A stretch of DNA of 64,000 nucleotides from Psettodes erumei (lineage: Eukaryota > Chordata > Actinopteri > Pleuronectiformes > Psettodidae). Location: the NCBI GenBank assembly GCA_016785225.1, contig JAFBJZ010000660.1, positions 1,922,001 to 1,986,000 of the forward strand, in the 5' to 3' direction. The translations under genes and the position numbers were made by a program. The notes beneath the pieces are model-generated. The model saw only the letters and a program-made list of their open reading frames with translations, searched no databases and was not told the origin of the DNA. This document shows, piece by piece, positions 24,028 through 37,806 of this stretch (position 1 is the first letter of the stretch; every line of letters starts with the position of its first letter).

Positions 24028-26850
24028 ACCCTCTATCTATCTTTCTGTCTGTGTCAGCCTGTTCCCCCGGTGAAGATCTTCACTTTCCCAGTGCCTGTTA
24101 TGCTCCTCTCAGCCTGGCTGTGCGGAATAAACAGGCGGGTGTCAGAGGATGAAACGCCAAGCGTCCCCTAGGAGCTTGGCCCGCCGTCACGCTAACCCCC
24201 CTCCCCCACCCACTGTTGCCTCCTGAGGGCCACAGCAGCCGTCCCAGTATGCTAGCTGAGAGTGACACAGAGACAGCCAATTGGACTGAGGTGAAAGACG
24301 CTCCACGTGTCCTTCCTGAGGGAGAGATGAGCGTTTAGACCGCAGGGATGATGGCTACCACTCCACCTAATCCTCTTTTCCCAGACACTTCATTATCACT
24401 TGCACTCTGCAGCCTCAGTTATGTGTGCGCAGGAGGATCTCCGAGGAGAGCCACGGCATCTCACGTGAAGGTGGAGAGCGAGGGGGGGGGGAGGTGAGGA
24501 AAAATGAGAGAGCCGTATGGCGGCACAGAGACTGACAGAGGGATAGGCAAGTGTGGTGGAGGTGGAGAGCAGATGTCAGACGTCGTGGGTGGCAGTGAGA
24601 GGAAAACAGTTTGCGTAATGTCTTCTCATTTTCCTTTGAATCTATGCACTGTATTTAAACTGCAGAAGCAAGTAGTAGTGAGCAGAATTTAAAAGGGGAG
24701 GGGGGCGTCATCTTGTTAGCCCGATTCTTTTGTTGGAAGCCCAAGAACAGACTGGAGAAAGGAGAAAGGATCTCAGTCAGAGTGAGGGCACGATCTTTGG
24801 AAATGTCTCCGATTTATCTTCCTGAGCTGGGTGACGTACACACGACCGAAAGTAACGGGCCAGTTCCCAGGGACATAGGGAGGACGGCTGCTGTCCTCGC
24901 CTTGTTCTCAGAATGTGTTGAACATCATGTGTGAGTGTTGTTTTGGCGTGTAGCTAATGCTAATAACAGACCTTACTAATAGAATAGAGAGGTTTCATCT
25001 GCCTCCTGGTATGCAAAACATTTCTAACCGGTCATGTTATCTTATAGTTCCAGACCTGACAAGGACATGCATTGTGTGTAAAGTACGAGACTTGAACATA
25101 GGTTCAGTGGAAAAGTACAGAATAAGGATTCACATGTCTTAAAACAATGCTGATTATAACAATCTCTTCATGAAACGCCACACTTATTCAAATATAATGC
25201 ACATAATGAGCAGGGTGAAAAATAAACTCAGTTAAACCTGCCATCTATGTGCAGAATCGAGCAGGACCGGTTTCAGAAACAGAGTTTACGGTTTGCACAA
25301 AGCACTTAATGCCGGGTACTGTATGTGCTCCTTTCTGTGTCGGGCATGTGCAGAGGTGTCTGCTGGGAAGAAGATTAATTTCTGAGTGGGAGAGTGCAGT
25401 AAAGCTATTTGAGCCCACTGAAACATGTTGGCTCTCTACTGTGAGACTCGCATTAGCACATGCCATAATTGATGGAGGAGCATACTTAGCAGTAATAATG
25501 GGCATTATAGGGGGTGGTATCAAGACATTATTTTCAGAAAGCTCTAATTAAGCTTTTCGCTGTGGCTTTGGTGGAGCACAGACTGTCCGGTATCGTCGGG
25601 AATGCTTTCTAAGCTTCTGATAAACACACTGCTTGCCAATCAGTTTGCTCTGGGCCTCCCGTGCGCAGGGAAAATAAACAAGTTCATCAAACAGTGAGAG
25701 ACAGAGCTCCTCTCCACCGACTCCAGTCCCGGCCCTGATGAAACAGCAATCAGCTCAGTACCATGGGGAGCCATTGTGTTTACAGTCAGTGGGTGGATAG
25801 ACTTACAGCTAGCTTGGGGAGATTAGACCTTCCAGACCAGCTGGGACATTCCCACCGCCCGCCCGCTCCACCTGTGAAATTGCAAACAAGACCCCGTCCC
25901 TTCCCGTCGACCTCTGCGGCCGTTGGAGTGATCAACACCACGCTGCCACTTTCCCAAGGCACTTCAATCAAGTATCCTGGGGGTTGGGGAGGGGGTGCAA
26001 ATAAAACAGCGAGCCGGGGTCCATGTCTTGGTGGCGGGGTTCCGACAAAGCACACACAGCTGTGGTGATGATCTCTGATTGTATCTATGTGTGTGTTTGA
26101 CCCCCCGACAGTCAAGCTGTGGCTGGAATAAGGGGGAAGGCGGAGCAAACAGTTGACCTTGATGCCACTTCTCCTGCTGCTTTACATCCACCACCACAAG
26201 TTCACTTCCTCCCTCGTCAGCTCCAGACTTTTTACATCAGCGTCTTTAAATTTCAAAGATGTGACCCCACAGTAGCTGCTGGTGCTCTGTGTAGCGCAGG
26301 GAAAGGTAAGAGTGAAGGAAATACTGCAGGTCAGAGTGAGCCTCGCCTGACAGGCCCCCGGAAACATGCTTCTCCCCCTCGGTGGGCCGCGGAGAAAACC
26401 TCGCCAGGCGTGACAATAACACAGTGCCAAAACACGGATCGGGCCAAATGAGCTGTGAACGCAAACAAAGTGGCGAATTTGTTCCGTGGTGTTTGGGGTG
26501 GACATGTGTCCCCTCAGCATGTTAAATACTGCACAGTCTCACTGACAGACAGGCAGGCAGTGAAAGAGGGAGAATAATTAAGGGGAGATAAAAGACAAGA
26601 CAGACAGAGAGAGGGCAAAACAAAAGCAGTAATGACGATGTCAGCCCAAGGATGTGTATGTTAATCATTCTCGCGCCGCAGTGTTGGAGAGCTTTTGCGT
26701 GGGAATGCTATTTGTCTGGATCCCACCTGAGATTTGTCAGGGCTTATGGTACATTTTTGAAGCGCGAGCCGCGCCGGTGGAGCGGCTGCTCTGTTTTGTC
26801 GTTCCCCTGAGAATCTTTGGGTTTTTTTTTTTCTTTTTTGGTCTCTTTGT

Positions 26851-26885
26851 AACTTCGCATTAACTTATGAGTGTTAATGCGAGTT
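26851..26885. other. Perfect-arm hairpin
   Basis: TCGCATTAAC (26855-26864) and GTTAATGCGA (26873-26882) are perfect inverted arms around an 8-base loop. Allowing one bulged T extends the stem by three pairs (AAC with GTT). It follows an interrupted T-rich tract. It could be a short palindrome of regulatory sites or a remnant of a mobile-element end. Confidence 0.6.
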
Positions 26886-29800
26886 TGTGTAATGTGAGTT
26901 TCAGCCTGTGCTCTGTTAGCTGTTCCTGGACCAGGCAGGATGCCCGCGCTCTCTGCAATCCCGAGTCTAGCGCAGCTGTTAAATGTTTTATTTACTGAGC
27001 CTTGATGAGATAAGAGCCGAGTGTTTGGGAATGTCTGTCTGAGGACATCAGCATGCCCCTCTCTCTGTGTGTGTGTATGCTTCTTTTAAGTGCTGATTGG
27101 TCATTTGGCATCCGTCCTCCAACACCTAAATGGACTCTTAGAGCAACTCAGGAAGGCCATAAACATAAGCAGCCGATGGCAGGGAAACTCTGAAAGAGAA
27201 AAAAAGAAAACAAAATCCTAATAATGTACAACTCTGTTGAATCGTTCCGCTGGGTTACTCTACAAATGGATTGTCAAACTTTTAAGTGTTTTGCTGTTTA
27301 GCTCGGAGGTTCGCATTTTGTAGGGCTGGAATGTTGCGTATATTTCTTGGTTTTACTCCCTCACTTCCTCCACGTGAGACTGAGGCGGACCAGTTAAGGA
27401 ATCAAAAGGTCCCAACTGCATGGAAAATGGATGTGTGCTGGGTGGCTTGTTAATTCCCCGGCGTGCCTCCTGAGGGGAATCGCTCTCGATGCGGACGCTG
27501 CCTTTGATCATTCACAAAGCATGTCGCAGCGAGGTCTGCGCCGGCACCCAACAGCTGGTCATTAAATCATGCGTTTTATTTTTACTGGAGCTTTTTACAT
27601 TCCTGCAAGATCTGTGTGCTTTTATTGCCGCCATTAAGGATGGCTACCATGCTGATTAGAAACATGCAGCGGCTTTCTGTGGGTATGCCGGATGGAAGTG
27701 CAATGTGCATACTAACGTTTCATTAATTCTAACACTTTCCCCACTGCCTGGTTTATTTTGCTCTGAGAGCGCACAGAAGCATAGGTGTTAGAAAGGATTA
27801 CCCTGTGATTTTTTTTTTTTTGCTGATTACTGGAGGTGCTCTAAGTACCTTATTATAACTTCTTTACATTTTTTTTTTTTGTTTTGCGTGGAAATGTGCT
27901 TAAGGTCCACACTTGATGTGAACGGTGTGAAACTCAGTGTTGTCTTCTCTGAGGAAGGCCACAGCGTCCGTGCCATCGAACCCTACGGAAGCTAGTTCAT
28001 CATCCGGACAATAACGACAGATTTCTCACCTCCAGTCAACTGTGCTGCGAAAGCTTGTTAATCTTAGTGTCAGTCAGCGTCGTGGAGACACAAATGCCTA
28101 ATTACCTTTTGCATGATTGGCTACTGAGCAGAATAGGAAATCCACCCTAATGATGCGTGTCATCTGGTAGGCATTTAAATCGCTGACCTCCAAACGAATG
28201 ATCAAATCTCCTCGGGTCGATTATGGTTTGGATCCGTAGGCAGAGAAGTGGGAAGCTTCGGTGTACAACGAGGACAATTATGGTCGATAATGTAAAAAAT
28301 GTTGATACAGAAGTTATTACATTTTGTATACTATCTGCAAACTGAGCCAGTGGTTTTGTGGTTTTGTGGGACTTTGCAGCTTACAGGATCAAACCTGGTA
28401 TTTTCACTGGGTTTCTTCAACGTAGCTGTTTATCTCAGCATATATCCAAAGATTTGTTTTCATCTGCTCCTTAGTGTCACAGCAAAGCAGAATTTTAGGC
28501 TTTCCTTTTTCAGACGTCTATTCACAAGGTATTTGAAATATTTAGCGCTGGCTGTTTGTAACCGTGTGTTTATACTCTTACGCATCTAAAGGAAGATACA
28601 CGTGGGCCTCCCTCTTTTATCCCGCTTCAGTGCGCGTATGCATTAATTTGGATCAAATGTAAATCTCTGTTGCATTTCAAACTGTCGCAAATGAAATGTT
28701 CTGAAGCAAAGACCCACGCAAACTCCTACGTCAAATCATATTGTTGTTATTTTGTCGGGAAGATTGAGCCGCACCATGTACTGTAACCTGTGTGACTCCA
28801 TTTATGTTAACAGGCAAGATGAGGGACAAAGGCTGTGTATTATATTGGCATGCGGACCAAAGTTCCTGACATGGCAAGTTGCTGTCTCTTCTTTTGGGTG
28901 AGTGGTGACAATAGGCCGCTCTATAGGCTCTTTGGGGTCGCCGTGTACTGCAGTGTGAAAGTGGCTTGGCTTTTTGCCCCAAGGGTCAGTGCAGGGATCT
29001 CAAACACCACGACTGATGAGGACTAATCCGCCCTCCTCGGCAAACACAAGCTTTTTCTCTGCAACCTTCAAGCCGTGAAACACAATTTACAGAGGTGGCG
29101 GGGGGTCGAGGGGACGGAGATGGCAACAAGCAAACGGGGGAGGGGCTTCAGCGTACACAACACCCAGTTCATTTACATGCGCTGATGCAGTGCAGTGATT
29201 TCCTGCTTTCGAGGGTAATCTGATTAAAAAAAATTTCCTAAGCTCTTGAGGAAATTGACAAAGCTCTTTTTTTCTTTTTTCAGGTTAGGGTATAAGGAAG
29301 CAACATGGGTTTGCCATGAATAGGTTGTTTTTAGAGAAACCTGCTTCTTTAGCCATACACTGGTCTTTCTCACATTCAGTTGAGTAGTTACATTTTCATG
29401 TAAACGAGGTGTTGGAAAGAAGCTTTGTTGCGGACACCCTTTATAGTCTCTTGTTCAGCAATAATCATTTCGCAATCATCGGTAATTTTTGAAAGTGTCT
29501 GCTTCTGGTTGCGTGGGGGGAAGCTAAAAGATAATTGTTTTGCATGCAGTCCAGTACAATAGCTCTGCAGTGAACACTTATTTATAAATCTGATTCAGTT
29601 TTGTTCATCCACTTGTTGTTGTTACAAAGATGTTGGTTCATCACTGTGGTAACTTTTGAAGTTGTAGCTTCTGTTTATGTTCTATAGCATTACATTATAT
29701 TCTAAGACATTTCTAATATTCCCGCACATATGAAAATATGGGTGGACGGATTTTGGAAACAGCTTAAAAATCAGAAAAAATCAAATTCTGTGTAGAATTG

Positions 29801-32800
29801 ATTGAGATTCACTACTATATAAAGTATCCAGATGTTTTGTAAAGAAACACTATAGTTCATATTTTTGTCACTTTTATAAACATGTATCATTAAAGTGCAG
29901 ATTGTTCCATCTTTGAAGAAGCAAGTTGAAGCCATAAACGTTAATCCTCCGTTTTACTATTGCTGTGCCAGCCAATAATCTTCAACATGTTATCCAACTT
30001 TAATGTCACATCTGTTTTGTGTTTTATCCCTAGTAACCATTTTGGTTTGGGCTTTGTGTTAACTCCTTATTTGATATTCATAGAAATGTCTGCACCTGCA
30101 TATATCCGTCAGGAGCAGCACTCCCCTCATGCAGCTAATACAGAAGTTGATTAAAGAATTTAAATGGTCCATTTAACCCCTAACACAGGCGAGGCCTACC
30201 TGTGTGATAGTACCATTACTTTGCAGTAATTCCTGCAGGCGGCAGCTCGAATTGATCCCCTCTCAGCCATCAGGAAGTTTTAGTGCTGCTGTGTGTGTGT
30301 TCAAAGCCCAGTTTAATAAAGCTAGCTGGTCACGAGCCGTTAAAGCAGAGGAGAACAATAAATAAACAGACCCGCTCCGTCTCGCTCTTCTCCTTCCCCC
30401 ACTTCCTTCTCTGCCACACCTCCATCAAACCACATGGTGGATTTGCTCCACGCGGGGTTTGGCATCTCGTCATAACTGGCTTACAGTTGGAGGCAGGCAC
30501 CGAACTCCTAAGTGCTAGCACTGGGATAACACAGCAGGGTGCTCAGCCTTTAAGAGGACTTGATTGTCTCCCTTGGGAAACAAGCACACACATATTATAA
30601 TAAAATGTTGGTTGTTGTTTTTTTTTATCTCAAAAGACATGCCGCATACAACATCAATGTTTTTATTATTATGCATGAGCTGGGTGGTAGGAATGTGTTG
30701 CGAGACTGCCGCCTCAACACAGGCCATCAGCAAGGCAGACTGATGCTGAGGGGCCTGCCCGATGGAGATAGAGTTTATCTGCTGCAGGCCGGGATATGGA
30801 ATCTAATCACACGAGTGCCAGGTGAGGAAGTGCAGGCACAGATGAGCCGCTAACACACACCATCACACTTGTATTCAACAAATGGCAAGGAATTTCTCTC
30901 TGCAGGGTTGAGACAGGCGATAAGACGGGCTCAGACAAGAACTCTCGCTCCACAGATCTGTCTTTCAGGGAGCGCAGAGAGAAATAGAATCAAAGAGGAC
31001 TGCGAGATAGAAAAGGATTAGAGAGAGAAGGTTAGCTATGGAAAAAAAAAGAATTATCTGGAATCAGAGCACTTAAAATGTACTCCGAGCAGACCGAAAT
31101 AATGAATCTAGTTGGCCAGGTTTTTTTTTTTCATTGTTGATTCTCCACACACTGTGATTGGAACGCTGACCCGATGACTTGTTTTTCTGCTTGCTCTCGG
31201 CTGTGGTCAGCGAGTGGCTTCCAAAATCACGACACTCTGTAAGATAAGTGAGAGATACAAAGCACCCTTCGTTGTTGAATAATGCATTTTGCTTTTGCAT
31301 ACATCCTCCCGACAAACGCACGCTATAACATGTGCAATAACCCCACGTTCACCCACAGCTGGAAGGGCTTCCATCCTGTGCACTTCAGTTGTATCGACAG
31401 ACACCATGAATGAGAATTTAGAGCTCTTCAGTTTCTCAAGTATTCATCGAGCCTACTTATATATTATTTCAATCCAACAATAGGAGTCGGCTAAGATTTT
31501 CCAAGTACCTGCATTCTTTGCTGCATTTTTATGTGGAAGACACTATAATGTGGGTTACTTTTTTGTGGAAGAGCCCATTTATGAACCACAGTCTTGCACA
31601 TAGAATATACTGCACTTTATAAGCTAAAAGAATTGGTTGAATTTTTTTGAAATAAGGTGATACTAGTTGCTAACCGTTATATCAGTGCATGTACAGGTTA
31701 ATGCAGGTAGCCCTGAGGTTGGCAGTCAGATACTCAGCACACAGGGACAAATCCTAAAAAAAAAACCTCCACGAAAGCCGCAACCCATGAGATGTTAGCC
31801 TCATCGAGATGCCACAATGTGCACAGGTGCTCACTGTGTCTTCAATACTCCGCTGCCCTCTGCACAGGCACCCCGGCCAACCAATGAGAGATGCACTGCA
31901 GTGCCAAGGACATGATACCAGCTGTGTTCGATGGAACACCCAGACAAGCCAGAGGCAACAAACTCAGAGTTCCAACCACTGATCCTTGGTCCTCGTCTCA
32001 AACTGTTCCATATCTTGAAACTTGGTTATTTTCAAGCCTGCCAGTTTATTACCACACACTGCAGCCCCCCTCCCTAATAAACTTGAGAGTGAGGCCTGAC
32101 AGGAAAGCAAAGCGTCAAAAACACAACAACAACATTCAGTTCGGACATGCACTCGGTTTATAGCTAGAAATGTTTTCCTTCATTGTCCCTGTGTCCTGCT
32201 GCTCATTTGTGCTTGACAAGCCCATTTGGAGATTATTTAACACAATAACTGGCTATGATTTATGGCCTCGTATTAAAAAATAACCACACCTTCGAACTGT
32301 CCTTTAAATGTTAACATCATTTACAGTTGTCTTGTATCATAAACATATTCTTTCCTAAGGTAATTTGATAAGGCAATAGGGTGTGTGAAATGTGTACTGT
32401 AGCTTCTCACTGAGCGCCACCATTTTACCCCCAATCACGATGCGTAAACGCCTTCTCATGTATTGGCGCAGTAAATCACTGTCAAATGATGCTCTGTAAT
32501 TTCATTCTAACAAGGAGGATGGATAGCACATTATTCTGAATTGTAAATATTCCCGGAGATACAAGATTACAAATAACTTGACACACAGTAAGCAAGCATT
32601 TCCCTGTTTGTGAAACATCATCTGCTGCTTTTTGAACCCTCGTCTTTATTGTGATGTTACAACGCTGCGATATATGGAAGCACGTGAAAATCCCAGGAGC
32701 AGCCATTATCAAACATATTTCCATTGAGTAAGTTCATCTCTCACTGAGGTTACTACTTAACGGGTTCTGAATCCAATCTCATGAATATGATAGTAGGACT

Positions 32801-33845
32801 ATTTATAGGTGGACCGCAAGGCTATTAAAATGCTAGGAAGTCCTTACATAACACAAAACTGGGTGAAAGAAAAACTGATGGTTTTCAAAAACTTTGCGAC
32901 GGTCGGGTGAAGAGTTGCCAGAATGTTCGTTCCTCGCTTAGACCTGGGCTGCAAGTTTGAATTTCGGTGGATTGAGTGTTGTGCCTCGGCCTGTGTTGTG
33001 AAGTTCTATGCTTTATGTGCAGTCCTCATCCCCCATTCTTTGCTCCTGGTCAGCAGTGTTACGGACACGGTTGTGAATCTTCTTAGCCCAAAAGGTCGAG
33101 GGTCCCTTGTCTCATATATCTGTCAGAGCATGTAGCCGCATGTGGTGTGTTTGCTGTTAAATGTTTAATCCAGCTTGTCCCGAGTTACTGTATACAGTGA
33201 ACGAAGTGAGAGAGTGTTAGAGGGCGTGAGAGTGACGATGACCTCTTCACCTGGTCGGAGACGGAGCCATCTGATCTGTGGAGGGAAACGCTGCTGGACG
33301 CAGCTCCATCCCCTCCGCCTGTCCAGCATACCTGCCCCTCAACACCCGCTCATCCTCCGGGCTTCCGCTGAACTGACGACCCCGGAGCCGGGGTGCTGGG
33401 CCATCCATTTGCCAAGACGGAGATTGTTTTTCAGCCCTTGAAATTTTAGCCCGCAAGATCAATGTTGCAGCTGGTGTGAGAGATCAGGGTGCCGGGGGCC
33501 AGAGGGGAGGGAGGTCAGTGTCTTCTCCCAGGCTCCCTGCGGTGTGTTTAGGGAAAGATAGGAAACTCTGGACTCACTCTCTTCACTGACAGCTGAGGTT
33601 TGGTCTTCAGTCTGGCTGATATTCTTAGATCCTTCTGCTGTTATCTGGAGATGCTGGCTCAAGAACAACTCAGATGACATCTTACTTTGAGCAGCTGGAC
33701 TGTTTTCTGTGGCTGGTTAATTCCCAAATGACAGCTCTGTGGTGCCCCCTCCCCTTTTCATTAACTTATCTATGTAGTCACAAGAGATGAAATTTGAGAG
33801 TGTTTTTGTTAGACTTTCACCCACCCACCCAGTCATGAGCTCTTC

Positions 33846-34128
33846 CACACACATACACAAATAGTTGTCTTACATAAATTGTTCGGACACTTATTGACAT
33901 AAAGCATTCCCAAGCCCCTTACCCTTACTTTAACCATCACAACTAAATTTCCAGCCCCCACCCTCACACGAACCCTAACCTAAATCTAATTCTAACCTGA
34001 ACCCTAAGTCCAAGTCTTAACCCTCAAACAGCACTTTGAAGTAGTGAGGACCAACCAAAATGTCCTCACTCCACAGGGTCTGTAACTCCTCACTGAGATA
34101 GAAGGGTACACTCACACTCACGCACACA
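33846..34128. repeat. Degenerate telomere-like, GTCCTCAC-family dispersed repeat
   Basis: The order of motifs is CA-rich start, GGACACTTATTGACATAA, GCATTCCCAAGCCCCTTACC, then degenerate CCCTAACC-like units (33960-34010), AAGTCTTAACCCTCAAACAG, GTGAGGACC, AATGTCCTCACTC, and CACTGAGATAGAAGGGTAC with a CA-rich end. This arrangement is very familiar from teleost introns and 3' UTRs, where the intact form has inverted GTCCTCA ends flanked by CA/TG tracts. This copy is mutated. The CCCTAA-like units are part of the element and not an interstitial telomere. Confidence 0.75.
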
Positions 34129-35957
34129 TTTTATCTGCAATTATGAAACTGGACTGAAGCAGAGCGATTTCATGCTTCCAGCTTAGTAATGGCATTATGC
34201 AAAATACCATTACCCTGAAAAGGACACTCCAACGTGTGGAAGCAGGTCAAGTGCTCATTTTAAATGGGGAAATCTGTGGAGTTGTACAAAACAACGCAAA
34301 CAGCCGTGCCGTCTTACTTTCAGCTTTAAGAGCCATTTAGGAGGGACGACATTTTAGCCAGAATGAGGGGGAGCAAAGGTTCCTTGCAACTAGTTTTGTT
34401 TCAAAAGTGCACTAGACGGAAACATCTCGAGCTCCCATGCAATATTTCCCTTTCTTCTTTCCCTCTCTTCTCTCAGTCTCACACCCTCAGCGTGTAAAGG
34501 TGCTGTCGAGATTTTGGTGAATATGGCATAATGGAAGCTCTTTGTTTGCTCAGGTGCCGCTCCTTCACAATGGGCGGATAATGGAGGAACACTTTAGAGA
34601 CAGATGTTCGCTCTTCAGCGCGCTCCTCGGCGTGACCCTCTCAGGAAGCAAAGTGAGGGAAACGGAGCACAAGATCACTTTAACCAGCCTGTCTGTCGTC
34701 AGTCCTTTTGCACTAAATTAGGTGTTTACGCGTGGAAACTTTAATCCGGCGTAGTTGTTTACATTCTCCGAAGGACCGGGGTACCTTTTAAACTGACACA
34801 AGGCCGCCGGTTGCCCATGTCGACAGCACCAATTTGCTTAAATCAATCAACCTTTGTTTGGCACAGTAAACGAAAGGCGTCCCCACAACTGGATGAATGC
34901 GCAGTGACTGAGCGTAAGCAAAAGCAGCTGTGGACTGAGACGGCAGCAAACAGAGGCATTGTTCAGGTTGCTGCATGGCACACTTTTCCAGGAGTGTTTA
35001 TTAGTTATGGGTCACCTTGAAGGCAGAAGAGTGGATGGAGGGCAATCAATAGCTAAGCCAATAAGCAAGCAAGAGGCTAAGGTTAAGAGGGTAATCCTTG
35101 ATGGTAAAGCAGGAAATCTATAAAATAAATGATTTCTCCACTCCAGCAGGGCGGAGGAGGCTATTTATTGGGACAAGTTTGGGCACACACATACAGGGTT
35201 ACGGCAAAGTGAAAGCGAAATAGACCCAAAACAAAAACATGCAATTCAATACATTTCGCAGGAGGCGCTCCAGGGGAAAAAAAACAACCCCATAACACCA
35301 TGTCTTCCTAAATCCTTCACAAAAGTTTCAACAACATCCATAAGATAGTCAGATTGCTGAAACCAGTGGGGGGTCGGCCAGGGCGGTTTGATGTCACAGA
35401 CATTGCCTGTGATTCCAGAGGTAACAATTTCAAGCTGCAAGCATGTCAGCTTAGTTACTTTTCACTGCACAGAAGTATCACCATGAAAAAAAACAAAGTT
35501 TTTTCTGTTTGTGAACCTGATCTGCCTCCTAACTCACTGCCACAGTTTTTTGCAAACGGATAAAAAGACAACTACACATTTTGCACGAGCGCAAAAGCAG
35601 CATTGATGATATCCATAAAAAATATCCATATCTGGAAATAGTAGTTTCACTTTAAAGCGCTTATAATTGATGTTTTGATCAGAACGTATTGACTCTGCAG
35701 CTCCCCTCAGCTGCACTGAGCTTTACAGTGACGGCTATGGAGCTCATTGTTAAGCTTCCTCCCTGCAACTCCACTGTTTTCTTTCACTCTCACTGCCGTT
35801 AACGCTTTCTTTCCGGCCTCTAACCTTGAAACTGCACTTCTGTGCTGCCGGGTTGTGGATGTGCGTGAATCATCCAGGTTTTTTAGAATTTGTAGCTCCT
35901 CTGCAGAAACATCCGTGTTTGCGGCCTCGTCTGCGGTCACGGCCATAACTATTGTGT

Positions 35958-36085
35958 GAGAATCAGCTTTATTGACCCGTGTGAACACATGCAAAGGAAA
36001 TGAACTCTGATTTGTGTTTCTCTCAGTGAATTTACAGGGCAATTCAGTAGACATACAGCAGAGCAAGAACGTCAACAAAGTCAAG
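35958..36085. repeat. Dispersed repeat fragment of the AATCAGCTTTATTG type
   Basis: GAATCAGCTTTATTGACC, then AACACATGCAAAGGAA and ACTCTGATTTGTG, matches from memory a short repeat very common in fish genomes, probably a retroelement-derived tail. I cannot assign the family. The copy is eroded and has no reading frame of its own. Confidence 0.5.
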
Positions 36086-37772
36086 TCAAACACCCTTTAT
36101 TAAATTAATCCACAGTCCTCACTACATATTATAGTATATGAGTCTGGACAGAATGTAAACTGCCATTTGAGTCTTTGGCGGAGGATTACAACCGCAAGGT
36201 GCGAATGCTAGTTTTCCCACTAAGCATGTTGCTGCACTGAGTTTTTAATCGAGCAGCTGGGTTGAAAGCACTAATGGCTTTCTCAGCAGAATACGTTAAG
36301 TGTCTCAGCATTTGAAGTCTGACCTGTCAGTGAAAGCAACAGGGCAACGTTTGCCTGAGTGAATAATTAACATCGGCGCTCTCCCTTTCGCTGTGCTCGA
36401 TGCATATTGATACGGGCGATTTGTTCCCTCGTCCACACGCTCAGGTTTCGTCGTTGGTGCATAATGGCCACAGCGTTAGCTTGTTAGTGTAGCTACAGAT
36501 CCCTTTCCCCCCCCTATTTTCTCATACTTTTGCCAATGGCCTGTGAAAAGCGGATATTGCAGCCACAATTATTACAGCCTAGAAATAACATTGTCCATTG
36601 TATCTGGACCGGCTTTGTACTAACGGTATTGATGCAGATTGACCACAGGATGACTAAAGAATGTGTTTTCGAGTACACAGAGAGGCATCGTGAGTCACAG
36701 CATCTCACGTCGGGCTGAATAATCAAAAGAGGACAAAGAATGCCATATCTGGACATATCAGAACAGGCACGCCAGACGAAAAAGGTAGAGGCCCTGGACG
36801 TCAGAAATGATTAATTTCCTTTGATATGGGTCTGCACAGTGTAATTCACAGCACTTTTTTTTCCCTTCATCTTTTTTCAGTCAAAATCCTACAATGACAC
36901 CCTGACAGTTACTTGTGCCATCGACATATCCTGTAACTGAAAGAAACCATCAGATCATCAGCCCGCTGGCATCGATTTCAGGTCTCTGGGTAGTTATTAA
37001 CAACACTGGAATTATGAGTGCAGCACAAAAGACCTGCAGCTTTCTCCTTTCTTTGTCTCAGCTCACGTCCATCGTGGCATCACTGAGCGGCTGGGTATCT
37101 CCGGTTGTCGCACTGTCTGAGGCGGCTGCTTCTGCTCCAGCCTGAGCTCTCAAACCTCCCATTAGCACCTGCTAAGTCAACCCCCAAACTTTTTGAGGCC
37201 GGTCTGACTTTGTGCATGTAATTAGTCTCTGTCTTGCTGTTCAAACCCATAGACCTCCTGTTCCCCATAAAGGCAATTGGCGAGGTCAGTGAAGATTACT
37301 GACTTAACTTTCTCTCTCATTCATCAGCAAAGTCATTAAAATGATACAGTGCCTTAGACTTAAGGTCGCCATAGCTTCTGATTTTATTTTCCCAGTCACT
37401 CCATTTCCCAGCAAAATCAGTACAGTGTCTCACTTTATTCAAACAGGCTGTCCACTGCTTTTACAGCTGGTATCTGTTTAAATATAAACGCTGTGTTGTG
37501 TTCAACGGGATACCCAAGATCGTGTGTCGAGTTGTTTACTGATACCTTTTAGTATGGAGCTCCTTCGCAGCAGCGGCAACATCTTCCTCTCTGCAGACCT
37601 CAGTTACTTGCTCTCATTAAATAATAATGTTCATGTTGTTCAGTGTTGTCCAAACAACATTGTTTACTTGCTGAAGGATGATAAATTGAAATTCGGATTT
37701 TGATTGAAATGTGGTTTTCATGTACAAAAGTACTGCAGTACGACATTCAAACCATTGAAATAGCTGCTTTTA

Positions 37773-37806
37773 CCCCCCCCCCCCCCCCACACACACACAC
37801 ACACAC
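37773..37806. repeat. C16 homopolymer followed by AC microsatellite
   Basis: Sixteen consecutive C bases (37773-37788) then nine AC units. Homopolymers of this length are prone to sequencing and assembly length error. Confidence 0.95.
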
